Source: Phenylobacterium sp. (GTDB taxonomy: Bacteria; Pseudomonadota; Alphaproteobacteria; Caulobacterales; Caulobacteraceae). Taken from it: a DNA stretch of 64,000 nt. Shown here one piece after another: positions 37,379 through 46,935 of this stretch. Position numbers and translations under genes: made by a program. The notes beneath the pieces were generated by a model that was not told the origin of the DNA, searched no databases, and was given only the letters and a program-made list of their open reading frames with translations. The stretch's first letter is position 1. Each line of letters opens with the position of its first letter. Where the stretch lies: contig JAGOQB010000005.1 of NCBI GenBank assembly GCA_017991675.1, positions 62,001-126,000 on the forward strand, written 5' to 3'.

Positions 37379-38581
37379 TCACCGCGGCGGCGTGCGCTTC
37401 ATGATCTGCAGCGCCATCACCACCGCCGGGACGATCAAGATCGCCGTCACTACGAAGGCCGCGCCGGGATCGACCAGCGAGAACAGTTGCCCCGCGAAGA
37501 CCGGGCCGCCGATCCGGGCCAGGGCCATGTTCGACATGTTGAGGCCCAGGGTCTCGCCTTGCCGCTCGGGCGGCGCGGCCTGCGAGATCAGCGCCGTCAG
37601 GCAGGGAAAGCAGATCGACTGGCCGAAGCAGACGAAGGCGAACCCGACCATCGCCACCGGCCAGTTGGGCGAGAAGAACTGGAAGAGCATGCCGATCCAC
37701 ATCGCCGCCAGGCCCGCGGTGAGGACCAGCGCCTCGCCGTGGCGGCGCACCAGCATCCCAGTCACCACCGCCTGGCAGAAGGCGCCCAGCACGCCGATGC
37801 CCATGAAGGCGAAGCCGATCTCGCGCGGGCCCCAGTTGAACCGGTGCTCGGTCCACAGGCCGTAGGTCGCCTCGATCCCGGCGAAGCCGGAAATGACCAC
37901 GAAGCTGATCAGCATCACCCGCAGGATGATCGGGTGAGCCAGCGAGACGCGCAGCACCTCCATGCGGTTCGGCTGCGGGCCCTGGCGCGGCTCGGGCCGG
38001 CTCTCGCGCACGAAGGCGAAGACCGCCAGCGCCGACAGCAGGCCAAAGCCCGCGGCCGCGAACAGCGGGATGTGGAAGCCCAGCGGTCCGAGTTCGGGCC
38101 GCGCCAGCAGCCCGCCCAGAGCCGGCCCGACCATGAAGCCGAGCGAGAAGGCCGAGCCCATCAGCCCCATCTTCGCCGCCCGCTCCTCGGGCCGGGTGAT
38201 GTCGGCCAGCGCGCCCTGCAGGGTCGAGATGTTGCCGGACAGGAAGCCGCCGACGAACCGTGCGGCGAAGGCCAGCCAGATGTTCGGCGCGAAGGCCAGC
38301 GCCACATAGGCCAGCGCCCCGCCGGCGATGGTGACCATCAGCACCGGGCGGCGGCCGAGCCGGTCGGACATCCGGCCCCAGAACGGCTCGCCCAGGAACT
38401 GCCCGAACGAGAAGGCCGAGAACAGGATGGCGATCTGCCAGGCCGGGGCGTCCAGCGACTTGCCGAAGAACGGCAGCAGCGGGATCACCAGGCCGAAGCC
38501 GGCGATGTTGAGGAAGATCACCGACAACAGGACGACCAGCGCCCGGCTCTCCTCCGCGCGCGAGACGGCCGGCGGACTCAT
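37379..38581 (-). CDS. MFS transporter (TetA-like), downstream copy
   Basis: This 400-residue protein has twelve helices. The loop 2-3 signature FWGRMSDRLGRRPVL marks the drug:H+ antiporter group (DHA1), as does the GPALGGLLA motif in helix 5. It closely parallels the next gene upstream (FLGEPFWGRMSDRLGRRP against FFGEPFWGRLSDKYGRKP), pointing to a tandem duplication. ATG 38581 overlaps the upstream gene stop by 4 bp. Confidence 0.87.
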   Translation of the reverse strand: MSPPAVSRAEESRALVVLLSVIFLNIAGFGLVIPLLPFFGKSLDAPAWQIAILFSAFSFGQFLGEPFWGRMSDRLGRRPVLMVTIAGGALAYVALAFAPNIWLAFAARFVGGFLSGNISTLQGALADITRPEERAAKMGLMGSAFSLGFMVGPALGGLLARPELGPLGFHIPLFAAAGFGLLSALAVFAFVRESRPEPRQGPQPNRMEVLRVSLAHPIILRVMLISFVVISGFAGIEATYGLWTEHRFNWGPREIGFAFMGIGVLGAFCQAVVTGMLVRRHGEALVLTAGLAAMWIGMLFQFFSPNWPVAMVGFAFVCFGQSICFPCLTALISQAAPPERQGETLGLNMSNMALARIGGPVFAGQLFSLVDPGAAFVVTAILIVPAVVMALQIMKRTPPR

Positions 38582-39831
38582 GGCGTCGGGGCCGCGTCGT
38601 CCTGCGCCGCGGCGGCCAGTTGGGCTCGGTGGGCCACGACCCGCCGGCTGGCGGCCAGCGCCAGGAAGATCGCCGGCGCCACCACCAGCGCGCCCAGGAT
38701 GAACGGGCCGTTGATGTTCACCGGGAAGATCAGGCCCGCGCAGAACGGTCCCACCACCCGCGCCAGCGCGCCGGTGGCGTTGTTGAGCCCAAGGATCTGG
38801 CCCTGCCGGTGCGGGTCGGCGGTCTGCGAGATCATCGCCCCGACGTTGGGCCAGGCGACCGACTGGCCGATGGCGGTCAGGCACATCAGCGCGATGACCA
38901 TCGGCATGTTGATCGAGAACGGCTGACTGGCCGCGGCGACCACGGTCAGCCCCATGCCGATCGCCAGCATCTTGCCCTCGCCGTAGCGCTCGGACAGCCG
39001 GCCGGTGACGAAGGTCTGGGTCAGGGCTGCGGCCACGCCGGTGAAGGCGAAGACGATGCCGATCTCGCGCGGGCCCCACTCGAACTTGGCCTGGGCCCAG
39101 AGGCCAAAGGTGCTCTCGATGCCGGTGAAGGCGAAGCCGACCATGAAGGTCAGCAGCATCAGCCGCCCGATGATCGGGTTGCCGACCACTTCGCGCAGCG
39201 CGCCCCAGCGGCTCGGCCGGTGGGTGATGGCCTTCTCGCGGGTCTTGCTCTCGCGGATGAAGACGATGATCGCCGCCACGCACAGGGCCGCCAGGCCCGA
39301 GGCGATGAACAGCGGCACCTGGAAGCCGATCGGCCCCAGGTTCGGATGAGCGAAGATGCCGCCGATCGAGGGCCCGACGATCAGGCCGACGTTCCAGGCC
39401 GCGCCCTGATAGGACAGCTGTCGGGCCCGCTTCTCGGGCGGGGTGACGTCGGCGATGTAGCCCTGGATGACCGCGCCGTTGCCGGCCGCCAGCCCGCCGA
39501 TCAGCCGGATCACGAACGCCGCCCAGATGTTCGGCGCGAAGGCCAGCGCCAGGTAGCACAGGCAGTTGCCCATGATCGTCGAGATCAGCAGCGGCTTGCG
39601 GCCGTACTTGTCCGACAGCCGGCCCCAGAACGGCTCGCCGAAGAACGCGCCGACCGAATAGGCCGAGAAGATCAGCGCGATCTGCCAGGCCGGCGCGTCG
39701 AACGACTTGGCGTAGAACGGCAGCAACGGGACGATGATCCCGAAGCCGAGCATGTTGATGAAAATGACGGCGATCAGGGACGGCGCCGCCCAGCGGGACG
39801 GAGCCGCCTCCCGCGAAGCGGTGTCGGACAT
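38578..39831 (-). CDS. MFS transporter (TetA-like), upstream copy
   Basis: This 417-residue paralogue of the preceding entry has the same twelve-helix DHA1 layout, with a similar loop motif (EPFWGRLSDKYGRKPLL) and helix 5 VGPSIGGIFA. ATG 39831 begins the family N-terminus (MSDTASREAAPSRW); a longer ATG at 39867 has no ribosome site. It is the first gene of the pair, and the double-TetR gene lies 113 bp upstream on the same strand. Confidence 0.85.
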   Translation of the reverse strand: MSDTASREAAPSRWAAPSLIAVIFINMLGFGIIVPLLPFYAKSFDAPAWQIALIFSAYSVGAFFGEPFWGRLSDKYGRKPLLISTIMGNCLCYLALAFAPNIWAAFVIRLIGGLAAGNGAVIQGYIADVTPPEKRARQLSYQGAAWNVGLIVGPSIGGIFAHPNLGPIGFQVPLFIASGLAALCVAAIIVFIRESKTREKAITHRPSRWGALREVVGNPIIGRLMLLTFMVGFAFTGIESTFGLWAQAKFEWGPREIGIVFAFTGVAAALTQTFVTGRLSERYGEGKMLAIGMGLTVVAAASQPFSINMPMVIALMCLTAIGQSVAWPNVGAMISQTADPHRQGQILGLNNATGALARVVGPFCAGLIFPVNINGPFILGALVVAPAIFLALAASRRVVAHRAQLAAAAQDDAAPTP

Positions 39832-39944
39832 TTGAACGCTGTTAAGCGGACCCGCGTTACGCCGCAAGTCCGACCTCTGCGCTCGGTCGTTGTCGCCTCC
39901 GGGTGCGGCTCCTAGGCCGCAGTATGGCGCTCAGGCGGGGCGAT

Positions 39945-41198
39945 TTATGAAGATTTGAGGGAGTCGAATGCTCGCGCTTGTTCGGTCTGCGCCGGCCATC
40001 CGAACACGCTCCGCAGCAGCCGCCGATGGCTCTCGGCCATCTCCTCGCGGCGCCGCCCGGGCGGGGCGAAGCGGGTCCGCTGAACCACGCCCGACATCGC
40101 GGTCGAGAAGATGAAGGCGTCCAGGCCGTCGACCTCCAGTCCCTCGGACCGCAGCCAGACGATCGAGGTCGCGCCCCGCGTCGCTCGCAACTGGCGCGAA
40201 ATCGGCGCCAGGGCGGCGTCGCGCGCCGACGCCAGCTGCAGGGCTTCCATCGCCCGCACCCGCCAGGTCGCGCGCTCGCCGCTGTCCTCCAACGTGCTGC
40301 CCAGCAGGCCCTGAGCCGGGCCGCTCGCCGCCAGGGCCTGGGCGCTGACCTGTCGGTGCAGTTCGTGAAAGGCGGCCGACACCAAGTCAGCCTTGGTGCG
40401 GAAGAAGTAGGTGGTGGCCGCCAGCGATAGGCCGGCCGCGGCCGCGACCTCGCGCTGGGTCAGGCGCTCGGGGCCCTTCTCGGCGATGATCTGAAGCGCC
40501 GCGTCGAGCAGCCGGCGCGCGCTTTTTCCGGGGGGCGCCTCGCCGCTCAGCCGCTCGGCGGCGCTCAGGCGGCGCGCGGCGAGGATGTGCGGCGCATGAC
40601 CTTGCAGCCGCGCGTGCAGCCGGTTGGCCGAATCGAAGATCCAGGGGGCCTTCACCGCCAAAGGTTCATCGCTGAGCAGCAGCTGCGTCAGGCCGATGGC
40701 GAGGTCGGCCCAGATCGCTGCGTGCTCCGCGCCGATCCCGACCGCCTGGGCGGCCGTCCGCCAGAACGCCTCGGTCGCGGCGGTCTCCTCGGCCAGCTGC
40801 GCGGCCAGGGGCGGCTCCAGCGCTTCCGCCTCGGCCGCCGCCTCGAATTCGGCCAGCAGCAGCGACCAGGCGCGAAATGCGGTGACCCGATCGCCGATCA
40901 GCGCCGCCAGCGTCCCGGCCGGCGAGACCCAGCCGGGCGCCCCGACCTCGTCGGCCAGCCCGGCCAGCTTTTCGATCCGCCAATCCTGCGCCGCCGCGCG
41001 GGCGTGCTCCAGTACGCGGGCCAGCAACGCCTCGCGCCCGCCCAGATGATAGTTGAGCGCCGAGGGGCTGGCTGCGGCCCGCTCGGCCAGCGCCCGGGCG
41101 GTGAGCGCTGGCAACCCCTGGTCGCGGGCCAGCTCGACGCCGGCCGCAACCAACCGTTCGGCCGTTCCCCCCTGCGAATCCCGCGCGCCCTGCGTCAT
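39945..41198 (-). CDS. Tandem TetR-family regulator (two TetR units in one chain)
   Basis: The 417-residue protein contains two complete TetR/AcrR units. HTH 1 is at about residues 14-60 (TARALAERAAASPSALNYHLGG) and HTH 2 at about 226-275 (LTQREVAAAAGLSLAATTYFF). Each is followed by a helical ligand-binding part. Most TetR proteins are 190-220 residues and dimerise; this covalent double would bind as a single chain or dimer of doubles. ATG 41198 is selected; the extension to 41252 covers a likely operator. It is divergent from a TonB receptor operon, and two matching sites lie in the gap. Confidence 0.85.
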   Translation of the reverse strand: MTQGARDSQGGTAERLVAAGVELARDQGLPALTARALAERAAASPSALNYHLGGREALLARVLEHARAAAQDWRIEKLAGLADEVGAPGWVSPAGTLAALIGDRVTAFRAWSLLLAEFEAAAEAEALEPPLAAQLAEETAATEAFWRTAAQAVGIGAEHAAIWADLAIGLTQLLLSDEPLAVKAPWIFDSANRLHARLQGHAPHILAARRLSAAERLSGEAPPGKSARRLLDAALQIIAEKGPERLTQREVAAAAGLSLAATTYFFRTKADLVSAAFHELHRQVSAQALAASGPAQGLLGSTLEDSGERATWRVRAMEALQLASARDAALAPISRQLRATRGATSIVWLRSEGLEVDGLDAFIFSTAMSGVVQRTRFAPPGRRREEMAESHRRLLRSVFGWPAQTEQARAFDSLKSS

Positions 41199-41236
41199 GT
41201 CCCCGTCCTGGCCCGCGCGGCCGCGCCTGGCAACCG

Positions 41237-41253
41237 TGTACAAGTGTTCCAAT
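41237..41253. promoter_or_regulatory. Candidate TetR operator, regulator-proximal copy
   Basis: TGTACAAGTGTTCCAAT is found 39 bp upstream of the regulator start. The site at 41367 matches 15 of 17 bases (G/C swaps at positions 8 and 14). Position suggests autoregulation. Confidence 0.55.
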
Positions 41254-41366
41254 GGTTGGCGGAGACGACGCCAAAGTCCTCGTCAGTCATCGGATGATGT
41301 GCCGATGTTCCTATTTTGCAAGGCGCTTCGCGGAAGTGTCGCGAAAGATTGCTGCAAGCTTCATCC

Positions 41367-41383
41367 TGTACAACTGTTCGAAT
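41367..41383. promoter_or_regulatory. Candidate TetR operator, receptor-proximal copy
   Basis: TGTACAACTGTTCGAAT lies 42 bp before the TonB receptor start, in the same orientation as the first copy, 130 bp away. TGTAC and TGTTC form half-sites 8 bp apart. Spacing fits repression of the receptor operon. Confidence 0.55.
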
Positions 41384-41424
41384 TGCTAATCGCCGCCCCC
41401 GTAAGGGACACCTTGGGGGATACG

Positions 41425-44028
41425 ATGTTCAAACCTTCCGCCCGCCGCGTGCGGGCCGCGTTGCTCGCCACCACGGCCATTGCGCTGACGCCCGCCATCG
41501 CCGCCGCTGCGGACGAGGCCGACGTCGCCGAAGTGGTGGTTGTCGCCCGTCCGATCCTCGACGCCCAGGCGGCCGCCATCGCCCAGCAGCGCGACGCCGA
41601 CAACATCGTCAGCATCGTCGCAGCCGACGCCGTCGGCCGCTTCCCCGACCAGTCGGCGGCCGCGGCGCTGTCGCGGGTCCCCGGCGTCGCCATCGAGCGC
41701 GACCAGGGCCAGGAGCGCTATGTCCAGCTGCGCGGCGCGCCTGAGCGCTGGACGGTGGTGGCCGTCGACGGGATGAACGTGCTCGGCGCCGAGGAGCGCC
41801 TGTTCCGCTTCGACTCGGTGCCGGCGGTGGTCATCTCCAGCCTGGAGATCAACAAGACCCTGACCCCGGACCAGCCGGCCGAGGCCCTGGCCGGACGCAT
41901 CAACATCGTCACCGCCTCGCCGTTCGACAAGGCGGGCCTGCACGTCTCGGGCGACGTCGGCGCCGGGGTGATGGACCTGGGCGGCGGGCCACAGCGCCAG
42001 GGCGCGCTGCGGCTGTCATGGTCGAACGACAAGTTCGGCGTCACCGCCGCACTCGCCCACTATCGCCGCGACCAGACCACCGACAACCGCGAGATCACCT
42101 GGAGCCGCGACGGCGATCTCGACACGCCCGACGATTTCTCGTTCCGCTCCTACCAGCTCGAGCGCGAGAACAACGCCGGCCAGCTCGGCCTCGAATACCG
42201 GTTCGACAACGGCGACCGCATCTTCGCCAGCAGCCTCTATTCCGAGTTCATCGATCGCGAGCAGCGCAACCAGTACGACTTCCAGCTGTCGCGCGCCCTG
42301 ACTCAGAGCCCGGCCAACCGCGGCGCGGATTCAGGCTTCGTCGACGGCGCCGGCTACACCTCGACCTTCGAGTACGGTCGCTACTACGACGACACCTTCA
42401 CCAACACGCTCGGCGGCGACCACACCCTGGCCGACTACGGCGTGAAGTGGCGCCTCAACTACACCCACACCGACGCCGGGATGAACCTGCCGCTGATCCA
42501 GCAGAACTTCGTGCTGCCGGCCAGCCGCCTGTCGCTGGTCTACAGCGGCGCGACCAGCGGGATCCCGAACCTCTCGCTCTACCGCTCGGTTCCCGGCGCG
42601 ACCTTCACCCGCGGCGCGGCCCTGAACGACCTGCTGCAGACCGGCTCGGCCGCCGACGTGCTGATCCCGATCAAGACCGAGACCAACACCGACGCCTGGA
42701 CCGGCCAGCTCGACGTCACCCGCGACTGGACCTCGTTCGGGGCCGAGGCGACCTTCTCGGCCGGCGTGAAGTACGACACCCGCAAGGCGCAGGGGAACAC
42801 CTTCTCCGGCGTGCCCGGCGCGACCCCGGTGCTGCAGGCGTTCGGCGCCCAGACGGGCATCGCCTGGTCGGCCGATCCCCACCTTGAGGCCGGTCAGTGG
42901 GACTCCGACTTCCAGCGCGGCTGGGGCGTGCGCCAGATGGAGAACATCGGCCTGCGCGCCAAGCTCGACGAACTGCTGGCCGCGGCCCAGGCCAAGGGCC
43001 TCTACGATCCGTCCAAGGTGGTCCAGCCCCAGGACCGCTTCGACGTTTCCGAGGACATTCTCGCCGGCTACGTCCAGAACAAGTGGAGGTCGGGCCCGTG
43101 GGAGATCCTCGCCGGTCTGCGGGTCGAGCATGTCGAACTCGAAAGCTCGGGCGTCGCCGCGGCCCGCAGCGGCCTGACGCCGCTCACCGTCGGTCAGGAA
43201 TACACCGACGTCTTCCCCAGCCTGCACGTCAACTACGAGATCAACGAGGATCTGCAGGCGCGCTTTGCGATCATCTCCGGGATCGCCCGCCCGTCGTTCG
43301 GCGAGCTGCGCACCAGCGTCTCGATCAACGACGTCTCGGAAGTCGTCTCGGGCGGCAATCCGGACCTGAAGCCGGAACGCGCCTGGGGCATGGACGCGGC
43401 GCTGGAGTGGTATCTGCCGGGCGCGGGCCTGGCCTCGATCTCAGCCTTCTACCGCAAGGTCGACGACGTGCTCTACGACTCCACCGCCACGATCCGCGAC
43501 GACCGTTTCGACGTGCCGGGCTTCGACCGCACGGGCTATGACTACACCACCACCCTGAACGGCTCGGACGGCACGCTCAGCGGTGTCGAGTTCGCCTACC
43601 TGCAGCAGTGGCAGTTCCTGCCCGGCCCGCTCAGCGGCTTCGGGTTCCAGGGCAACCTCACCCTGCTGGACGGCGACTTCAAGACGCCGGACGGCAAGAC
43701 CTCGCGCTTCCCCGGCATGTCGGACGCCATCGCCAACGCCTCGATTTTCTACGAGAACTACGGCCTGTCGGCCCGCTTCAGCTACCAGTGGCGCGACGAC
43801 TGGCTGGACGAGCCGAGCCCCGACGCCTCCAGCGACACCTACTGGGCGGCCACCGAGCAGCTCGACTTCTCGATCCGCTATCAGGTGCGCGACGGCCTGA
43901 CCGTCTACTTCGACGCCAACAATCTCACCGACGAAATCGGCCAGCGCTACCAGGGCAGCCCCTCGCGTCCGATCGAGACCGAGGGCGTCGGCCGCCGCTA
44001 CATGGCCGGCTTGCGCTTCAACTTCTAA
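41425..44028 (+). CDS. TonB-dependent outer-membrane receptor
   Basis: This 867-residue receptor starts at ATG 41425 with GGGGGA 5 nt upstream. It has a signal peptide (about residues 1-29), an EVVVVARP TonB-box-like stretch at residues 36-43, and a plug domain to about 200 with FPDQSAAAALSRVPGV and RYVQLRG, typical of the TonB receptors of Caulobacterales that import carbohydrates or organic solutes. The barrel ends in Phe (GLRFNF). The substrate is unknown. It is the first gene of an operon with an exported phosphatase (15-bp gap) under likely control of the double TetR. Confidence 0.93.
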   Translation: MFKPSARRVRAALLATTAIALTPAIAAAADEADVAEVVVVARPILDAQAAAIAQQRDADNIVSIVAADAVGRFPDQSAAAALSRVPGVAIERDQGQERYVQLRGAPERWTVVAVDGMNVLGAEERLFRFDSVPAVVISSLEINKTLTPDQPAEALAGRINIVTASPFDKAGLHVSGDVGAGVMDLGGGPQRQGALRLSWSNDKFGVTAALAHYRRDQTTDNREITWSRDGDLDTPDDFSFRSYQLERENNAGQLGLEYRFDNGDRIFASSLYSEFIDREQRNQYDFQLSRALTQSPANRGADSGFVDGAGYTSTFEYGRYYDDTFTNTLGGDHTLADYGVKWRLNYTHTDAGMNLPLIQQNFVLPASRLSLVYSGATSGIPNLSLYRSVPGATFTRGAALNDLLQTGSAADVLIPIKTETNTDAWTGQLDVTRDWTSFGAEATFSAGVKYDTRKAQGNTFSGVPGATPVLQAFGAQTGIAWSADPHLEAGQWDSDFQRGWGVRQMENIGLRAKLDELLAAAQAKGLYDPSKVVQPQDRFDVSEDILAGYVQNKWRSGPWEILAGLRVEHVELESSGVAAARSGLTPLTVGQEYTDVFPSLHVNYEINEDLQARFAIISGIARPSFGELRTSVSINDVSEVVSGGNPDLKPERAWGMDAALEWYLPGAGLASISAFYRKVDDVLYDSTATIRDDRFDVPGFDRTGYDYTTTLNGSDGTLSGVEFAYLQQWQFLPGPLSGFGFQGNLTLLDGDFKTPDGKTSRFPGMSDAIANASIFYENYGLSARFSYQWRDDWLDEPSPDASSDTYWAATEQLDFSIRYQVRDGLTVYFDANNLTDEIGQRYQGSPSRPIETEGVGRRYMAGLRFNF

Positions 44029-44043
44029 TCCCAGGAAACTCCC

Positions 44044-45117
44044 ATGAAGCGCATCCTGCTGCCGCTGCTCGCCCTGCCGCTGCTGACCGCCGCGGCCCCG
44101 CCGCCGGCGGTCACCGCCGCCGACGTCCGCTGGAACGCCGGCGTCTATGAAGTCACCTGGAGCACCGCCAAGCCGGGCGCGCCGGTCGACGTCTACGTCT
44201 CGGCCGATCCGCTCGCCGCCCCCAAGGCGATGAAGAAGCTGGCCGACAACGACACCGACGGCGCCGAGGCGTTCCGCGAGCCGCTCGGCGCCGGCGTGCG
44301 GCCCTACTTCTATGTCCGCGCCGACACCGCGCCGGCCGGAGTGCGGGTCGCCACCCGCGTCGTCCCGCTGACCGGCGCCAGCAACTTCCGCGACCTCGGC
44401 GGCTATCCGACCGCCGACGGCCATCGGGTGAAGTGGGGCCAGGTCTTCCGTTCCAACGCCCTCTCCGACCTGACGGCGGCCGACTACAAGACCGTCGACG
44501 GCCTGGGCGTCCGGCTCATCTGCGATCTGCGCACCGATCAGGAACGCACCGCCCAGCCGACCAAGTGGCAGGGCCGTCCGCCCGCCTTCCTGAACTCGCC
44601 CAAGGCCAATCTCGACTTCGACGCCAAGTCGCTGATGGGCGAGGGGACGCCGACCGCCGCCAAGGTCCGCGAGAACTTCATCGCTTTCTATCGTCAGACG
44701 GCCAAGGTCTATGCGCCGGAGTACAAGGCGATGTTCGCGCGCATGAAGACGGGCGACACCCCGATGCTCATGCACTGCACCGCCGGCAAGGACCGCACCG
44801 GCGTCGGCTCGGCGCTGGTGCTCACCGCCCTGGGCGTGCCGCGCAGCATCGTCGTCTCCGACTACGCGCTCAGCGAAAAGCACCAGCAGTCGACTATGCG
44901 CCAGCAGGCGGCGCGCGCCGACGATCCGGCCACGGCCGCCCTGACCCGGCTGCCGCCCGAGGTGCTGACCGTGCTCATGCGCACCGAGCCGGCCTATATC
45001 GAGGCCACGCTTGACGCGCTCATCTCCGAGTACGGCTCGGTCGAGGCCTATCTCGACAAGGAACTCGGGGTCAGCGCGGCCGACCTCGCCGCCCTGCGCA
45101 AGCGCTACACTGAGTAG
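44044..45117 (+). CDS. Exported tyrosine-phosphatase-like (phosphoinositide-type) enzyme
   Basis: The 357-residue protein has a signal peptide (MKRILLPLLALPLLTAAAPP), a beta-rich N-terminal part (about residues 25-110) and a Y_phosphatase3 domain with signature HCTAGKDRTG: Cys245 is the nucleophile and Arg251 binds phosphate. The general acid region is DLRTDQER earlier on. The Lys-Asp in the loop is shared with MptpB-like enzymes that act on phosphoinositides as well as proteins. It would act in the periplasm on a phosphorylated compound imported by the receptor encoded just upstream; that link is inference. Confidence 0.9.
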   Translation: MKRILLPLLALPLLTAAAPPPAVTAADVRWNAGVYEVTWSTAKPGAPVDVYVSADPLAAPKAMKKLADNDTDGAEAFREPLGAGVRPYFYVRADTAPAGVRVATRVVPLTGASNFRDLGGYPTADGHRVKWGQVFRSNALSDLTAADYKTVDGLGVRLICDLRTDQERTAQPTKWQGRPPAFLNSPKANLDFDAKSLMGEGTPTAAKVRENFIAFYRQTAKVYAPEYKAMFARMKTGDTPMLMHCTAGKDRTGVGSALVLTALGVPRSIVVSDYALSEKHQQSTMRQQAARADDPATAALTRLPPEVLTVLMRTEPAYIEATLDALISEYGSVEAYLDKELGVSAADLAALRKRYTE

Positions 45118-45181
45118 CGTCTGCTGCGGCGCGCGCACCGACCCCGCGGTGCGCGCGCCATTTCTTTCAGAGAGCGTCGCT

Positions 45182-46843
45182 TCAAGGAGCCTTGAGAGCG
45201 GCGAACGGACCTTCGGCATGGACCGCCTGGCCGTCGACCAAGGTCAGCAGGCTGCGGGTCGCGGGCAGTTCCTCCAGCGGAACGGTCAGGATGTCCTGGG
45301 ACAGCACCGCCAGGTCGGCGGCCATCCCGGGGCCGAGCGCCCCCTTCTCGCGTTCCTCGCCTTCGGCGAAGGCGCCGCCGGCGCTATAGGCGGCCAGCGC
45401 CTGCTCCCGCGACAGCGCCTCGCCGGGGGCGGTCGGGGCGATGCCCGCCAGCATCATGTTGAGGAACGGATTGGCGGGCGGCCCGCCAGCGTCCGATCCC
45501 AAGGCCAGCGGCACGCCCGCGGCCAGCAGCGACTTGAGCGGCATGTTCGCAGCGGCGCGCTCGCCCAGCCGCGCCACGATCAACGGGGCCCCCTGCGCGT
45601 CGGGCATGGGGTCCAGGTGCAGGGGGTTTTGAACCATCACCAGGCCCAGCCGCCGAGCCTGCTCGAACCTGGCCGCGGGCAGGCCGTCCCCGTGCTCGAT
45701 CCGAACCCGCCGCTCGGCCCAGGTCGCTGCGGGGGCCATCGCCTCCATGGTGTCCATCAGCCGAACCAGTTCGGCGTCGCCGACCACGTGCAGCGCCGCC
45801 TGCTGGCGCGGGTGCGCCAGCACCCCGGCCAGCAGCTCGCGCAATTGGCTGTCGGTGTAGTTGGACCGTCCTGACCAGCCGGGGCGGTCGGCGTAGGGGG
45901 CGCTCATGTGGGCGTCGCGTTCGATCGGCGTGGAGTCCAGCACCCACTTTACGCCGGCGATGCGGACCTTGCCGGCCTTGAGCGGAGGGCCGTCGAACTG
46001 GTCCCAGGCGTCCGCCATCCGCTGTTCAGGCATGGCCCAGCCATAGAGCCGCCATTTGATGTTCGGCCGCGCGATCTCCAGCGCCGCCAGGGCCTGAGGC
46101 AATCCCTGGTTGTTGAGCATCACATGGACGCCGGTCACGCCCCAGCTCGCATAGAGCGTGTCGGCGGCGCGGTACTTCTGGGCGAAGGCGTCGGCGGGGC
46201 GCCCGGCGTCGCGCGCGCGCATCAGCCGCCATTCGGCGTTCTCTCGGAGCCGGCCGTTGGGGCTGCCGTCCGCGCGGCGGTCAAGCCACCCGCCCATCGG
46301 GTCGGGCGCGGCGCCAGAGACGCCGAGCGCCTTGAGCGCGGCCGAGTTCACCAGGGTGTTGTGTCCCCACCAGGCGCGCAGGGCGACCGGATTGTCGGGC
46401 GCTGCGACGTCGAGCGCTGCGCGCCAGTCCCGGGCGTCGTTGGCGACCTGGGGGCCGATCACGCCGTCCACCCAGCCGGGGCCTTGGCGGGCGGCTGCGG
46501 CCACCGCGGCGAGCGCCTCGTCCGGCGTCGGGCCGGGCCAGGGCAGGTTGGGCATCGTCGCCTGGCGGGCGGACGTGGCGGAGGCGACATGGCTGTGCGC
46601 TTCGATCAGGCCGGGCGTCACCAGTCGGCCGCCGAGGTCGATCAGCCCCTGGCCGCCCGCCATGGCGCGGATCGCCGTGTCGTCGCCGACGGCGGCGATC
46701 TTGCCGTCGCGGATCGCCAGCGCCTGGGCGGGCGGGCGCCCGGCGCCGACGAACACCTTGCCGTTGACCAGGTAGAGATCGCCGGCCTCGGCGGCGGCCG
46801 GCGATAGCAGCAGCAACGCCAGCATGCTCAGACACGCGCGCAC
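45182..46843 (-). CDS. Exported amidohydrolase (YtcJ-like)
   Basis: This 553-residue metal-dependent hydrolase has a signal peptide from GTG 46843 (VRACLSMLALLLLSPAAAEA), with GGAGGG 7 nt upstream. The typical beta-sandwich opening LYLVNGKVFVG is followed by the metal-site motif EAHSH and TPGLIEAH; later ligands are HVVGDAELV and RIEHGDG, and the acidic LGSDAGGPP closes the site. YtcJ-like enzymes cleave amides or act on cyclic N-containing substrates. It is monocistronic. Confidence 0.87.
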   Translation of the reverse strand: MRACLSMLALLLLSPAAAEAGDLYLVNGKVFVGAGRPPAQALAIRDGKIAAVGDDTAIRAMAGGQGLIDLGGRLVTPGLIEAHSHVASATSARQATMPNLPWPGPTPDEALAAVAAAARQGPGWVDGVIGPQVANDARDWRAALDVAAPDNPVALRAWWGHNTLVNSAALKALGVSGAAPDPMGGWLDRRADGSPNGRLRENAEWRLMRARDAGRPADAFAQKYRAADTLYASWGVTGVHVMLNNQGLPQALAALEIARPNIKWRLYGWAMPEQRMADAWDQFDGPPLKAGKVRIAGVKWVLDSTPIERDAHMSAPYADRPGWSGRSNYTDSQLRELLAGVLAHPRQQAALHVVGDAELVRLMDTMEAMAPAATWAERRVRIEHGDGLPAARFEQARRLGLVMVQNPLHLDPMPDAQGAPLIVARLGERAAANMPLKSLLAAGVPLALGSDAGGPPANPFLNMMLAGIAPTAPGEALSREQALAAYSAGGAFAEGEEREKGALGPGMAADLAVLSQDILTVPLEELPATRSLLTLVDGQAVHAEGPFAALKAP

Positions 46844-46935
46844 GATCGAACCCTCCCCGTGATCCTCGCGAGGCAGGCTCCAACCGCGCGTCGGCGGCGT
46901 CAAGTCTTTGATCGCGAGGAAGAAACGGCCGTCGA

